Both the position numbers and the translations under genes were made by a program. Below the pieces are notes generated by a model. It was not told the origin of the DNA, did not search any database, and saw nothing but the letters and a program-made list of their open reading frames with translations. From Bradyrhizobium sp. CCBAU 51627 (lineage in GTDB: Bacteria > Pseudomonadota > Alphaproteobacteria > Rhizobiales > Xanthobacteraceae), in the NCBI RefSeq assembly GCF_028128765.1, contig NZ_LBJG01000002.1, positions 623 through 64,622 on the forward strand: DNA of 64,000 bases. Direction: 5' to 3'. How positions within the stretch are numbered: position 1 is the first letter of the stretch; each line of letters opens with the position of its first letter. This document shows, in pieces, positions 39,214-50,397 of the stretch.

Positions 39214-40151
39214 GCGTGGGGCGCAGCCGGCGCCGTTTCAGGGGCCGATATAATCTGCGCCGGGCTGGCGACAGCCTGCGCCGGTTTCGAGGCGCTCTCC
39301 AGCGCCGGCGCCTTGGTCAACAGGCGACAGAGCCGCGCGAGGGTCGGGCGCAGCTCGTGGCGATGCACGACCATGTCGACCATGCCGTGCTCTTTCAGAT
39401 ACTCCGCGCGCTGGAATCCTTCCGGCAGCTTCTCCCGGATCGTCTGCTCGATCACGCGCGCACCCGCAAAGCCGATCAGCGCGCCGGGCTCGGCAATCTG
39501 CACGTCTCCGAGCATCGCATAGGAGGCGGTGACGCCGCCGGTGGTCGGATTGGTCAGCACGACGATGTAGGGCAGCTTGGCTTCGCGGAGCATCTGCACC
39601 GCCACCGTAGTGCGCGGCATCTGCATCAGCGACAGGATGCCCTCCTGCATGCGCGCGCCGCCCGATGCGGCGAACACGATGAAGGGCGACTTCTTCTCGA
39701 CCGCGAGCTCCATCCCGCGCACGATGGCCTCACCTGCGGCCATGCCGAGCGAGCCGCCCATGAAGTCGAAATCCTGGACGGCGACGACGACGCCGGCGCC
39801 CTCGAGCTTGCCGTAGCCGACCTTGACCGCGTCATTCAGATTGGTGCGCGCCCGCGCATCCTTGATCTTGTCGACGTATTTCCTCTCGTCGCGGAACTTC
39901 AGCGGATCCGGCGTGACCTCGGGCAGGGCGACGTCGAACCAGGTCTCATTGTCGAAGATCGACTTCAGCCGCGCCACCGCGCCCATGCGCATGTGGTAGT
40001 TCGAGCCGGGGATGACGAACTGGTTGGCCTCGACGTCCTTGTAGAACACGAGCTGTCCTGAATCCGGGCACTTGATCCACAGATTCTCCGGCGTCTCCCG
40101 CCGCAGCATGTTGCGGATCTTCGGCCGGACCACATTGGTAAGCCAGTTCAT
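39210..40151 (-). CDS. accD: acetyl-CoA carboxylase carboxyltransferase beta subunit AccD
   Basis: Beta subunit, 313 residues from the ATG of M-N-W-L-T-N-V-V. It pairs with AccA to move the carboxyl group from biotin to acetyl-CoA, the first step of fatty acid synthesis. Crotonase fold with [11 protein letters not shown] and S-G-G-A-R-M-Q-E-G. The N-terminal zinc ribbon is degenerate: only Cys27 (I-K-C-P-D-S-G-Q) of the usual four Cys is left, and the second C-P-x-C reads V-I-P-G-S-N-Y-H-M. The C-terminal 30 residues are Ala/Pro-rich. The open frame extends 25 codons upstream. Confidence 0.95.
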   Translation of the reverse strand: MNWLTNVVRPKIRNMLRRETPENLWIKCPDSGQLVFYKDVEANQFVIPGSNYHMRMGAVARLKSIFDNETWFDVALPEVTPDPLKFRDERKYVDKIKDARARTNLNDAVKVGYGKLEGAGVVVAVQDFDFMGGSLGMAAGEAIVRGMELAVEKKSPFIVFAASGGARMQEGILSLMQMPRTTVAVQMLREAKLPYIVVLTNPTTGGVTASYAMLGDVQIAEPGALIGFAGARVIEQTIREKLPEGFQRAEYLKEHGMVDMVVHRHELRPTLARLCRLLTKAPALESASKPAQAVASPAQIISAPETAPAAPHA

Positions 40152-40263
40152 GGTTTGCTCCGAAGTGCTGGTCCCGCTTAAGGACCGCCTGAAGGGATAT
40201 ATGGCGGCCGGGCCTTCGCCCGGCAAGCCGCCGCGTCGCCCGCTTGATCAGCGGAATTATGGC

Positions 40264-41102
40264 CTATTCGGCCGCTGTTTTGGCTTTGGCGTCCTTGACG
40301 CCCTTGGCCAGGGCTGCGGTCAGCTCGGCCACGGCGTTAATGGTCTTGGCGGTCGCCCGCCCCTCTGCATCGAGGCTGTTCTTGAGCGCATCGACCAGCG
40401 CGGTGCCGACCACCGAACCATCGGCCTTCTCGGCAATGGCGCGCGCCGCCTCCGGCGTCCGGATGCCGAAGCCGACGCAGACCGGCAGCTTGGTGTGTCG
40501 CTTGATTCGGGCCACCGCCTCGCTCACCGCGGAGGAGTCCGCAGCTGCAGCACCCGTGATGCCGGTGATCGAGACGTAGTAGACAAAGCCCGACGTGTTG
40601 GCGAGCACGGCCGGCAGGCGCTTGTCGTCCGTCGTCGGCGTCGCCAGACGAATGAAGTTCAGGCCGGCCTTCATCGCGGGCAGGCACAGTTCGTCATCCT
40701 CCTCCGGCGGCAAATCGACGATGATCAGACCGTCGACGCCAGCGCTCTTGGCATCGACGAGGAATTTGTCGACACCATAGACGTAGATCGGATTGTAATA
40801 GCCCATCAGCACGATCGGCGTGGCGTCATCATCCTTGCGGAAGCCGCGCACGAGTTCGAGCGTCCTCTTCAGGGTCATCCCGGCCCTGAGCGCGCGAAGC
40901 CCTGCGGCCTGGATCGACGGGCCGTCGGCCATCGGATCGGTGAAGGGCATGCCGATCTCGATCACGTCGGCGCCCGACTTCGGCAGCGCCTTGATGATCT
41001 CGAGCGAGGTCGCGGGATCAGGATCGCCAGCCATCAGGAAGGTCACGAAGGCCGAGCGGCCTTGCTTCCTCAGCTCGGCAAAACGGGTGTCGATACGCGT
41101 GG

Positions 41103-41106
<4 letters not shown>
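40264..41106 (-). CDS. trpA: tryptophan synthase alpha subunit TrpA
   Basis: TIM-barrel lyase, 280 residues, cleaving indole-3-glycerol phosphate to indole. Catalytic Glu50 in D-V-I-E-I-G-M-P-F and Asp61 in P-M-A-D-G-P match E. coli Glu49/Asp60. The phosphate loop G-F-G-I-R-T-P is present. Overlaps trpB by four bases, as for a channelled alpha-beta complex. Followed by accD after 112 bp. Confidence 0.97.
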
Positions 41107-42316
<1,210 letters not shown>

Positions 42317-42320
<4 letters not shown>

Positions 42321-42976
42321 CGAACGCTCAACTCTTGGGTGGCGCGCGCGGCGCGAATGAAGGCCTTGATCAATTCCGGATCCTTGACGCCAGGGGCGCT
42401 CTCGACCCCGGAGGACACATCGACGCCGCCGGCGCGGGTGACGCGGACGGCCTCGGCGAGGTTTTGGGCATCGAGGCCGCCCGAAACCATATACGGGAGA
42501 TCCAGCTCCAGGTTTTGCAGCAGATGCCAGTCGAACGGCGCACCGAGGCCGCCGGGCCGCGTCGCATCCTTGGGCGCGCGTGCGTCGAACAGGATGCGGT
42601 CGGCGACCGCAGCGTAGCCGGGCAGCGCGGCGAGATCGGCCGACGTTTCGACCGGCACCGCCTTCATCACCGGGCGGCCAAACCTCTGTTTGATGTCGCG
42701 CAGCCGCGCCACGCTCTCCTTGCCGTGGAGCTGGAAGATGTCCGGCGACAGCGCATCCATGATGTTGTCGAGCGTGGCGTCGTCGGCATCGACGGTGAGC
42801 GCCACCTTCAGCGCGCGCCGCTTCACCTGCCGGCCGAGCTCGCGCCCCGTCTCCAGCGAGACATGCCGCGGCGAGGGCGGAAAGAACACGAACCCGACCA
42901 TGTCGGCGCCAGCGTCGAGCGCCACATCGAGCGTCTCGCGCGTGGACAGGCCGCAGATTTTGACGAGCAGGGACAT
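42317..42976 (-). CDS. trpF: phosphoribosylanthranilate isomerase TrpF
   Basis: TIM-barrel isomerase, 219 residues from [10 protein letters not shown]. Catalytic Cys8 is in K-I-C-G-L and Asp in I-L-F-D-A-R-A; the phosphate loop is S-G-G-L-D-A-Q-N and D-V-S-S-G-V-E-S. First of trpF-trpB-trpA. The frame continues upstream to 43246 but over lapA sequence, with no family homology. Confidence 0.95.
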
Positions 42977-43040
42977 GGTCTCAAAGCAAAGGGAGGCCGC
43001 AAGTGGCGGCCGGGAAACGGGCTTTTCGGTCGGGCCGCTT

Positions 43041-43433
43041 CTACAACGTCGCGCGCTGCTTGTCTCGCCCGATGGGTCCGTAAAGGCCCATCCCCGAGCG
43101 CACCGGGAGACGCTGGGCCTCCGGCTTGGCCGGGGCGGTCTGGGCCCGCAGATCGGCCAGTTCGACCCGGGCGGCCCGGGCATCCGCCTCATGCCGGCGC
43201 GCCGCGCGGCGCCAATGCCGCTGGCCGAACCAGACGGCACAGCCACCGGCGACCACGCCCACGACGGCGACCAGGATCAGCAGCAGAAACAGCGGCAGCG
43301 TGATCGACAGGGCCGGATCTGCCGCCATGAAAGGATCGAAGGAGACGGTGACGAAATGCCGGTTGGCCACGGCAAAGGTCACCAGGATCAGGCCCAGCGG
43401 AATCACGATCAGCGCGGTCAGGAACTTTCGCAT
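43041..43433 (-). CDS. LapA-domain inner membrane protein
   Basis: 130-residue membrane protein with TM helices at about 4-24 and 44-70 and a basic, Arg/Ala-rich cytoplasmic tail (H-W-R-R-A-A-R-R-H). The first segment F-A-V-A-N-R-H-F-V-T-V-S-F-D-P is diagnostic of the LapA (DUF1049) family, which in E. coli acts in LPS assembly control with LapB. No lapB is adjacent. It sits between ihfB and trpF, the usual place in Hyphomicrobiales. Confidence 0.85.
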   Translation of the reverse strand: MRKFLTALIVIPLGLILVTFAVANRHFVTVSFDPFMAADPALSITLPLFLLLILVAVVGVVAGGCAVWFGQRHWRRAARRHEADARAARVELADLRAQTAPAKPEAQRLPVRSGMGLYGPIGRDKQRATL

Positions 43434-43504
43434 CGCGATCGCTCGTCTTGAATCAGGCTTGCGGCCGCATCATGCGGCCAACAGGTAAAATCTGGACGAC
43501 GGGC

Positions 43505-43810
43505 CTAGTCGGGCGCGCCCGGATCCGGATGGTCGCGGTTCAGCCGCTCGCGCATTTCCTTGCCGGTCTTGAAGAACGGAACGCTCTTCTGATCGACGGG
43601 GACATGGGCGCCGGTACGCGGATTGCGCCCGGCGCGTGCGGGGCGATGCTTGACCGAGAAAGCGCCGAAGCCACGCAGCTCGACGCGGTCGCCGCGCGCG
43701 AGGGCCGCTACGATCTCTTCGAGAATCGCATTCACAATGTTCTCGACATCCCGCTGGTACAGATGCGGGTTGTGCTCGGCGATACGCTGAACAAGTTCGG
43801 ATTTGATCAT
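43505..43810 (-). CDS. ihfB: integration host factor beta subunit IhfB
   Basis: DNA-bending HU/IHF family protein, 101 residues. The DNA arm is [19 protein letters not shown] with the intercalating Pro. N-terminal [11 protein letters not shown] is typical of the beta chain. Works as a heterodimer with IhfA, encoded elsewhere. sppA lies upstream by 182 bp and lapA downstream by 71 bp. Confidence 0.96.
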   Translation of the reverse strand: MIKSELVQRIAEHNPHLYQRDVENIVNAILEEIVAALARGDRVELRGFGAFSVKHRPARAGRNPRTGAHVPVDQKSVPFFKTGKEMRERLNRDHPDPGAPD

Positions 43811-43992
43811 CGAGAGATAGGACCCGGAAGCGTGCGGATGACCATTTCCGTGAAAATGCCTTGATCTGTCAAGACGCTAAATGAACGCCCGGTGCCGTGA
43901 AAATGCGTGACAAATGCCGAAAAACCGGGCTGCGCGGCTACCCGCCAGACGGGAAAAAAGTCCGAAACTCGCGTTGTTCCCGTCTATTCCGC

Positions 43993-44973
43993 TTAATTCG
44001 ACGCGGCCGGCTCCCACAGGGCCAGCATTCCATCCAAGCCGACGCGATCGACCGCCTGCACCACGCCGGTTTGCGCGATTTGATGCGCAATCGAGCCGAA
44101 TCCAAGCGCTTCCAGCGTGACGGCGGCAGTTGTCCTGAGGAACGTCAGATCGCCGAAACGCGGCTCGAGCTTGTAATCGCGGACCGAAAGACCCTTCTTG
44201 ACGCCCTTCTGCTCCTCGAGCCAGGTCACCGCGGTTTTCTCGTCGCCGAGCTGATCGACCAGCTTGAGACCGATCGCCTGGCGGCCGGTGAAGACACGGC
44301 CATCGACGACTTTTTCCAGCTGCGTGTCATCCATGCCACGGCGCTGCTTCACCAGATCCTTGAACCAGGCATAGGAATCCTTCACCAGCGCATCCAGCGC
44401 CGCCCGCGCTTCCGGGCTGGTCGGCTCAAAACCGTTGGGGGCGGCCTTCAGCGGCGTGGACTTCACTTCCTCGACCTTGACCCCGATGGTCTTCAGGAGT
44501 TCCGAAACGTTGGGAAACTGGAACAACACGCCGATCGAGCCGACCAGCGAGCTCTGCTGGGCGATGATGTGGTCGCTCGCAATCGCGGTGATGTAGCCGC
44601 CGGATGCCGCAAGACCTTCGACCACGACGACCAGGGGCTTCTTCGCCTTCAGCCGTGTCAATGAATCATAGAGCTGCTCGGATCCAGCCGTGGTGCCGCC
44701 CGGCGAATTGATGTGGACGATCACGGCGGCGGCCCTCGAATTCTCCAGGCGCTCCAGCGCCCGCGTGCGCTCGGCATCGCTGCGGATCAAGCCGTCGATC
44801 TGCACGCGCGCGATCGCACCGGCAGAGGCGAACGTGCCCCTCGCACCCGGTGTCGCGATCAGTGCAAAGCTCGCGATCGCAGCGATCGCGATCAGCGCGG
44901 ACATCACGCGCCAGAACGTCAGCTTGCGACGGATCCTGCGGCGATCGACGATGATGTCCGAATCGAGCGACAT
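43993..44973 (-). CDS. sppA: signal peptide peptidase SppA
   Basis: Inner-membrane serine protease of the crotonase fold, 326 residues, short (B. subtilis-like) form. TM helix at 24-42 after a basic N-terminus. Catalytic Ser124 in A-A-S-G-G-Y and Lys176 in S-T-P-L-K-A, 52 residues apart as in B. subtilis Ser147/Lys199. I-N-S-P-G-G (89-94) forms the oxyanion region. Degrades remnant signal peptides. First gene of the minus-strand block running to folC. Confidence 0.93.
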   Translation of the reverse strand: MSLDSDIIVDRRRIRRKLTFWRVMSALIAIAAIASFALIATPGARGTFASAGAIARVQIDGLIRSDAERTRALERLENSRAAAVIVHINSPGGTTAGSEQLYDSLTRLKAKKPLVVVVEGLAASGGYITAIASDHIIAQQSSLVGSIGVLFQFPNVSELLKTIGVKVEEVKSTPLKAAPNGFEPTSPEARAALDALVKDSYAWFKDLVKQRRGMDDTQLEKVVDGRVFTGRQAIGLKLVDQLGDEKTAVTWLEEQKGVKKGLSVRDYKLEPRFGDLTFLRTTAAVTLEALGFGSIAHQIAQTGVVQAVDRVGLDGMLALWEPAASN

Positions 44974-45085
44974 CGAGATATCTCCAAATGAAAGGCCGCC
45001 GGCGTTGTGCCGTCACATTGTGACCATCAGCTTGTCTGGATACATCAATTGCGGCGCAATTTGAAGAAAACAAGGCTGTGACTGC

Positions 45086-45171
45086 GTAGCCCGGATGGAG
45101 CGCAGCGCAATCCGGGGTTACTGCCGCACGGAAAGACCGTCCCGGATTTCGCTGCGCTCCATCCGGGCTAC
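45086..45171. repeat. palindromic repeat, GTAGCCCGGATGGAGCGC family
   Basis: Arms GTAGCCCGGATGGAGCGCAG (45086-45105) and CTGCGCTCCATCCGGGCTAC (45152-45171) are perfect inverted copies of 20 bases. They could form a large hairpin upstream of sppA and downstream of rpsA. Confidence 0.8.
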
Positions 45172-45182
45172 AGGCACCCAAC

Positions 45183-45211
45183 AAAAAAGCCCCGGCTCGC
45201 GCCGGGGCTTT
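45183..45211 (-). terminator. rpsA rho-independent terminator
   Basis: Perfect 11-bp stem AAAGCCCCGGC / GCCGGGGCTTT with loop TCGC, and on the minus strand a T run from 45188 to 45183. It begins 26 bases after the rpsA stop and ends the aroA-cmk-rpsA transcript. Confidence 0.9.
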
Positions 45212-45236
45212 GATGTCAGCAAAAGGCGAGTTTTGC

Positions 45237-46943
45237 TTACTTGCTGTCGCGGTTCTTGAGCGCGGTGCCCAGGATGTCGCCGAGCGTCGCACCCGAATCC
45301 GAGGAGCCGTACTGCGCGATGGCTTCCTTCTCTTCGGCGACTTCGAGCGCCTTGATCGACACCTGGACCTTGCGGGCCTTCTTGTCGAACTGGATCACGC
45401 GGGCATCGACCTTCTCGCCGACGGCGAAGCGTTCGGCGCGCTGGTCGTTGCGATCACGCGCGAGCTCCGAGCGCTTGATGAAAGTCGAGAAGTCGGTCCC
45501 GGTGATCTTCACCTCGATACCGCTTTCCTTCACTTCGAGCACTTCGCAGGTCACGACCGCGCCCTTCTTGACATCGCCCGGCTCGGCGAAGGGGTCGCCT
45601 TCGAGCTGCTTGATGCCGAGCGAGATGCGCTCCTTCTCGACGTCCACATCGAGCACCACGGCCTTCACCATGTCGCCCTTCTTGTAGTTGTCGATCACCT
45701 GCTCGCCCGGAAGCTTCCAGTCGAGATCGGAGAGATGGACCATGCCGTCGACGTCGCCCTCGAGGCCCAGGAACAGACCGAACTCGGTCTTGTTCTTGAC
45801 TTCGCCCTCGACCACCGAACCGGTCGGGTGACCTTCGACGAAGACCTCCCACGGGTTGCGCATGGTCTGCTTGAGGCCGAGCGAGATGCGGCGCTTGACG
45901 GAATCGACTTCCAGCACCTGCACGTCGACTTCCTGCGACGTCGACACGATCTTGCCGGGGTGCATGTTCTTCTTGGTCCACGACATCTCGGAGACGTGGA
46001 TCAGGCCTTCGATGCCCGGCTCGAGCTCGACGAACGCGCCGTAGTCGGTGATGTTGGTGACACGGCCGGTGAAGCGGGCACCCAGCGGGTACTTGGCTTC
46101 GATGCCTTGCCACGGATCATCCAGCAGCTGCTTCATGCCCAGCGAGATGCGGTGCGTCTCGTGGTTGATCTTGATGATCTTGACCTTCACGGTCTGGCCG
46201 ATCGAGAGCACCTCGGTCGGGTGGTTGACGCGGCGCCACGCGATGTCGGTGACGTGCAGCAGGCCGTCGATGCCGCCGAGGTCAACGAACGCACCGTAAT
46301 CGGTGATGTTCTTGACCACGCCGTCGATGACCTGACCCTCTTCGAGGTTCTGCACCAGCTCCTGACGCTGCTCGGCGCGGGTCTCTTCGAGCACCGTGCG
46401 GCGGGACACCACGATGTTGCCGCGGCGTCGATCCATCTTGAGGATCTGGAACGGCTGCGAGTTGTTCATCAGCGGCGCAACGTCGCGGATCGGACGGATG
46501 TCGACCTGCGAGCGCGGCAGGAAGGCCACGGCACCGTCGAGGTCGACGGTGAAGCCGCCCTTGACCTGGTTGAAGATGACGCCGTTGACCTTCTCGTTGT
46601 TCTGGAAGGCCTTTTCGAGCTTGCCCCAGCTCTCTTCGCGGCGCGCCTTGTCGCGCGACAGCACGGCCTCGCCGAGAGCGTTTTCGATGCGATCGAGGAA
46701 CACTTCCACCTCGTCGCCGACCTTGAGGTCAGAGTCACGGCCGGGGCCGGAAAATTCGCGCAGGGCGACGCGGCCCTCGGTCTTCAGGCCGACGTCGATG
46801 ACGGCCATGTCCTTTTCAATTGCAACCACCTTGCCCTTGACGACCGAGCTCTCCTGAAGGTTGCCACCTGCGAAGGACTCGTCGAGCATCGCGGCGAAAT
46901 CGTCACGCGACGGGCTGTAGGTATCAGCGGAAGTCGAAGCCAT
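45237..46943 (-). CDS. rpsA: 30S ribosomal protein S1
   Basis: 568 residues with six tandem S1 RNA-binding domains; repeats such as G-x-V-x-x-I-T-D-Y-G-A-F-V-D-L-G and G-L-I-H-V-S-E-M-S-W-T recur about every 85 residues. S1 binds mRNA leaders and starts translation of messages with weak ribosome sites. Start is M-A-S-T-S-A-D. The frame is open to 47171 but that stretch is not S1-like. The 267 bp before it, between rpsA and cmk, have no gene and may hold the leader used for autogenous control. Confidence 0.97.
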   Translation of the reverse strand: MASTSADTYSPSRDDFAAMLDESFAGGNLQESSVVKGKVVAIEKDMAVIDVGLKTEGRVALREFSGPGRDSDLKVGDEVEVFLDRIENALGEAVLSRDKARREESWGKLEKAFQNNEKVNGVIFNQVKGGFTVDLDGAVAFLPRSQVDIRPIRDVAPLMNNSQPFQILKMDRRRGNIVVSRRTVLEETRAEQRQELVQNLEEGQVIDGVVKNITDYGAFVDLGGIDGLLHVTDIAWRRVNHPTEVLSIGQTVKVKIIKINHETHRISLGMKQLLDDPWQGIEAKYPLGARFTGRVTNITDYGAFVELEPGIEGLIHVSEMSWTKKNMHPGKIVSTSQEVDVQVLEVDSVKRRISLGLKQTMRNPWEVFVEGHPTGSVVEGEVKNKTEFGLFLGLEGDVDGMVHLSDLDWKLPGEQVIDNYKKGDMVKAVVLDVDVEKERISLGIKQLEGDPFAEPGDVKKGAVVTCEVLEVKESGIEVKITGTDFSTFIKRSELARDRNDQRAERFAVGEKVDARVIQFDKKARKVQVSIKALEVAEEKEAIAQYGSSDSGATLGDILGTALKNRDSK

Positions 46944-47210
46944 TTGTTCTCCAGTTGCGGATGTCTTGCCGGCCGTTGGGTTCAAGGGCGTATCGCGCGC
47001 GCAGTGTCGGAAGGCCCGCAAGACCTTCGAGCGACCGCTCGTTGCTCCGGCTCGACGCCGAAACAGCGGAAGCGGGCCGGCAGGGCCCGCGCGTTCGATA
47101 CGTGGAAATTCTTGTGTCCGGAGCCTGGATCGCGTCGGTCCCGAAACAGGAACCGAGAGTATCGACCTCAAAGAGCGGGAGCGGGCGCTTCCTCCAATGA
47201 CGGCTGCGGC

Positions 47211-47849
47211 TTAACCCCGCGGCCGGCCCGCTCGGACGGCCTCGATAATGTCGATGGCGGCCCGGACGCCGCCTTCTATATCCAGTTGGGAGTTATCTAG
47301 CAAGTAAGCATCCGGGGCCGGTTTTAAAGGCGCAACGGGCCGGTTCTTGTCGCGTTCATCGCGCTGGATGATGTCGGCGAGCACTGCCGCCTCATCGGCC
47401 TCCTCGCCCCTCGCCCTCGCCTCCATGGTGCGGCGGCGGGCACGGACCCTGGGGTCGGCGACGACGAAGATCTTCACGTCGGCATGCGGGCAGATCACGG
47501 TTCCGATGTCCCGGCCGTCCAGCACGGCGCCGGGCGGATCGGCGGCGAATTGCCGCTGGAAATTAAGCAGGACCTCGCGGACTTTGGGGATCGCCGAGAC
47601 GATCGAGGCGCCCTCGCCGGCCGCCTGGGTCTTCAGGGCGGGATTACCGAACTTTTCGGGATCGAGCTCCAGCGCCGCCGCGACGGCCGCGGCCTCGTCC
47701 CGGAGATCGGCGCCCGACTGCATCAGGGCATAGGCGACCGCGCGATAGATCACGCCGGTATCAAGATGACGATAGCCGTAATGATGGGCGAGGCGCTTGC
47801 CGAGCGTGCCCTTGCCCGAGGCCGCGGGTCCGTCGATGGCGATGATCAT
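47211..47849 (-). CDS. cmk: cytidylate kinase Cmk
   Basis: CMP/dCMP kinase of 212 residues. P-loop G-P-A-A-S-G-K-G-T (7-15), CMP-binding D-T-G-V-I-Y-R-A and [11 protein letters not shown] are all present. Order aroA-cmk-rpsA is classical. Its ATG overlaps the aroA stop (ATGA). Confidence 0.97.
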   Translation of the reverse strand: MIIAIDGPAASGKGTLGKRLAHHYGYRHLDTGVIYRAVAYALMQSGADLRDEAAAVAAALELDPEKFGNPALKTQAAGEGASIVSAIPKVREVLLNFQRQFAADPPGAVLDGRDIGTVICPHADVKIFVVADPRVRARRRTMEARARGEEADEAAVLADIIQRDERDKNRPVAPLKPAPDAYLLDNSQLDIEGGVRAAIDIIEAVRAGRPRG

Positions 47850-49183
47850 GAAAACTCGGCCCCCAGCGACCGCATCATCGGAATGAAATCCGGGAAACTG
47901 GTGGCGATGAAGGCGGTGTCGTCGACGGTCACCGGCTGATCGGACGCGCAGCCCATCACCAGCGCGGACATCGCGATGCGGTGATCCATGTGAGTGGCGA
48001 CCGTGCCGCCACCGGGCACGTGGCCGCGACCCTCGACGATCAGATCGTCGCCGGACACGGCGACCTTCACGCCGTTGACGCGGAGCATGTCGGCGGTGGC
48101 CTCGAGCCGGTCGGATTCCTTGACGCGCAGTTCTTGCAGCCCGCGCATGATGGTCGTGCCTTCGGCGAAGGCGGCCGCGACCGCCAGCACCAGGTATTCG
48201 TCGATCATCGAGGGCGCGCGCTCCGGCGGCACCTCGACGCCGCGCAGCTTTGATGCGCGCACGCGCAAGCGCGCCATCGGCTCGCCGGCATCGTGGCGGA
48301 CTTCGCTTTCCTCGATGAAAGCACCCATTTCACGCAGCGTCGTGAAAAGGCCGGTGCGCAGCGGATTGGTCATCACATCCGACAGCACGACGTCCGAGCC
48401 CTCGACGATCAACGCTGCGACGATCGGGAAGGCCGCCGAAGATGGATCGGCTGGCACCACGACGGTGGCGCCATGCAGCTCGGGCTGGCCCACCAAGGTG
48501 ATGCGGCGGCCATGCTGGCCTTCCTGCACCGAGGTGATGTCAGCGCCAAAATGCTTCAGCATCAGCTCGGTGTGATCGCGGCTGGCCTCGCTCTCGATCA
48601 CAGTGGTGGTGCCGGGCGCAGCCAGGCCCGCCAGCAGCACCGCCGACTTGATCTGGGCCGAAGCGACCGGGGTCTTGTAGGTGATCGGCAGCGGGTCGCG
48701 CGCACCCTGCAGGGTCAGCGGCAGCCGGCCAGCTTCACCGCCGGAGATCACCTTCGCCCCCATTTTCTCGAGCGGATCGAGGATCCGGCGCATCGGGCGG
48801 CTGCGCAGCGAGGCGTCGCCATCGAACACCGCCGAGATCGGACAGCCGGCGACGGCGCCCATGACCAGCCGGCAGCCGGTGCCGGAGTTACCGAAATCCA
48901 GCGCCGCCTTGGGCCGGGCGAAGCCTCCGACGCCCACGCCCTGAACCTTCCAGGCGAAATCGCCGGTGCGCTCGACCTTGGCGCCAAGGGCCTGCATGGA
49001 TTTGGCCGTGTTGAGGACGTCCTCGCCCTCCAGCAGGCCCGTAATCCGGGTCTCGCCGACCGCCAGCGCACCCAGGATGAGGGCGCGGTGGGAGATCGAC
49101 TTGTCCCCGGGCACCCGTACTTTTCCGGTCAGGGGACCGCTTGAGCGCGACGTCAGCGGTGTCGGCTTGTCGGAATGGGTCAA
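47846..49183 (-). CDS. aroA: 3-phosphoshikimate 1-carboxyvinyltransferase AroA
   Basis: EPSP synthase, 445 residues, step six of the shikimate pathway. [10 protein letters not shown] near the N-terminus, [21 protein letters not shown] and E-Y-L-V-L-A-V mark it, and these resemble the class II (Agrobacterium CP4) type. The position of CP4 Ala100 is Gly. The start is a TTG preceded by AAGGA at eight bases, giving M-T-H-S-D-K-P. The frame stays open to 49312, but the upstream part has no family similarity. Confidence 0.94.
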   Translation of the reverse strand: MTHSDKPTPLTSRSSGPLTGKVRVPGDKSISHRALILGALAVGETRITGLLEGEDVLNTAKSMQALGAKVERTGDFAWKVQGVGVGGFARPKAALDFGNSGTGCRLVMGAVAGCPISAVFDGDASLRSRPMRRILDPLEKMGAKVISGGEAGRLPLTLQGARDPLPITYKTPVASAQIKSAVLLAGLAAPGTTTVIESEASRDHTELMLKHFGADITSVQEGQHGRRITLVGQPELHGATVVVPADPSSAAFPIVAALIVEGSDVVLSDVMTNPLRTGLFTTLREMGAFIEESEVRHDAGEPMARLRVRASKLRGVEVPPERAPSMIDEYLVLAVAAAFAEGTTIMRGLQELRVKESDRLEATADMLRVNGVKVAVSGDDLIVEGRGHVPGGGTVATHMDHRIAMSALVMGCASDQPVTVDDTAFIATSFPDFIPMMRSLGAEFS

Positions 49184-49344
49184 GATTGTGTCCTTGGATG
49201 CGCCCCAGGGGGGCTGCGGGCAGGTACCACATGGTCTCCCCGCCGTCACGAGCATGTCTTTCTCTCGTAATGCGCTATTGACAGCGGGCCGCCAACTAGC
49301 CAAGTGAAGCACCGCTTTTCAGACATTCCCAGGATTCCTCTGCC

Positions 49345-49749
49345 GTGGCCAAGTCCGAACTCGGAACCAAACGTATTTGCCCGACCACGGGCAAGAAATT
49401 CTACGACCTCAACAAGAATCCGGTGATCTCGCCCTATACCGGCGAGGTGGTGCCGATCGCCCCGATAGCGCCCGCGCGCGGCCGTGGCGCTGAAGCCCGC
49501 AACATGGCCCAGGACACCGCGCCGGAGCCGGCGGAAACCGAAGAGTTGGTCTCGCTCGAGGAGGCCGATGCCGAGGAGAACACCGGCAAGGTCAAGGCCG
49601 TCGTCCCCGAATCCGAGGACGATATCGAGGTCGACGAGACCCTCGACGACGACGATGACGATGATTCGACCTTCATTGCCGACGAAGAAGAGGGCGATGA
49701 GGACGTGACCGACATCATTGGTGATGTCGGAGGTGATGAAGAGACTTGA
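49345..49749 (+). CDS. FYDLN acidic-domain protein (TIGR02300 type)
   Basis: 134 residues. N-terminal G-T-K-R-I-C-P-T-T-G-K-K-F-Y-D-L-N-K-N-P is a single half-zinc-finger-like knuckle, with one Cys, and the C-terminal half is very acidic (D-D-D-D-D-D-D-S). The family is confined to alphaproteobacteria and has no known function; it is often next to aroA and tRNA-Ala as here. Start GTG. It is divergent from aroA. Confidence 0.88.
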   Translation: MAKSELGTKRICPTTGKKFYDLNKNPVISPYTGEVVPIAPIAPARGRGAEARNMAQDTAPEPAETEELVSLEEADAEENTGKVKAVVPESEDDIEVDETLDDDDDDDSTFIADEEEGDEDVTDIIGDVGGDEET

Positions 49750-49841
49750 GATCAGCCCTGATCTGTGAAAAAGGGTGCACCGCGCGAGTCGCTGGCTCGC
49801 CGGTTGGGAGTGATCCCCCCAGGGATCGCTCCAAGGGTTAA

Positions 49842-49916
<75 letters not shown>

Positions 49917-49917
<1 letters not shown>

Positions 49918-49988
49918 GCCTTCGCTCGCTTCGCGAGCTTCGGCTGGGCAAGCCCGGGAAGTCCCTCGTAGCGAAGTGAGCGAAGGCT
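49917..49988. repeat. inverted repeat at the tRNA-Ala 3' end
   Basis: Arms AGCCTTCGCTCGCTTCG (49917-49933) and CGAAGTGAGCGAAGGCT (49972-49988) pair with one mismatch. It could act as terminator or processing signal for the tRNA. Confidence 0.65.
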
Positions 49989-50058
49989 GTCTCGCCATAG
50001 CCCGAAGGGCGACGGCGAGACTGGGGCCATAGCCCGAAGGGCAACGGCGAGACTGGGG
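49989..50058. repeat. tandem 32-bp repeat with nested hairpins
   Basis: Two head-to-tail copies of a 32-bp unit (49995-50026 and 50027-50058, beginning CCATAGCCCGAAGGGC) differ at a single base. GTCTCGCC (49989-49996) pairs with GGCGAGAC (50014-50021), enclosing a GCCC-GAA-GGGC hairpin. No gene. Confidence 0.7.
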
Positions 50059-50144
50059 CCGACATCCACACTGTTCGCACTATCTCTGACAACATCCTAA
50101 ACGTGTCTCGAAGCTGCTATCCTACCCTCTGGGGAGGAAGCAGA

Positions 50145-50381
50145 ATGAAATACGTCTATATCCTCGAAAGTCTCGACTCCGAGCACTTCTACGCTGGCAT
50201 CACTGACGATCTGCGGGCGCGCCTGGCGAAACACAACGCCGGCGAGGTGCCTCACACGTCAAAATACGGCCCTTGGCGAATTCGAACCTATTTCGCCTTC
50301 AATGACGCCGCACGCGCTGTCGCATTCGAGCGATATCTCAAATCTGGCTCTGGTCACGCGTTCGCCAAGAAACATTTCTAA
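50145..50381 (+). CDS. GIY-YIG domain protein
   Basis: 78 residues, a stand-alone GIY-YIG endonuclease fold of the UvrC/YhbQ type: Y-V-Y-I-L-E-S at the start, Y-A-G-I-T-D-D-L-R-A-R-L-A-K-H-N with Arg, and a Glu in F-E-R-Y-L-K-S. First G-I-Y is replaced by V-Y-I and the second Y-I-G by Y-A-G. Strong ribosome site GGGGAGGAAG before the ATG. Probably a structure-specific nuclease; biological role unknown. Confidence 0.85.
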   Translation: MKYVYILESLDSEHFYAGITDDLRARLAKHNAGEVPHTSKYGPWRIRTYFAFNDAARAVAFERYLKSGSGHAFAKKHF

Positions 50382-50397
50382 CCGCGCGTATCCGCCG

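Noticed and set aside
43947..43985. Terminator hairpin downstream of sppA (AGACGGGAA / TTCCCGTCT)
   Set aside because: Nine-bp stem but a 21-base loop and no clear T run on the minus strand; too weak to call.
45210..47300. 696-codon open frame opposite rpsA
   Set aside because: Shadow of S1 repeats; Asp/His/Leu-rich periodicity mirrors the S1 domains.
49989..50058. CRISPR-like array
   Set aside because: The two 32-bp units are directly adjacent without spacers, and there are no cas genes.
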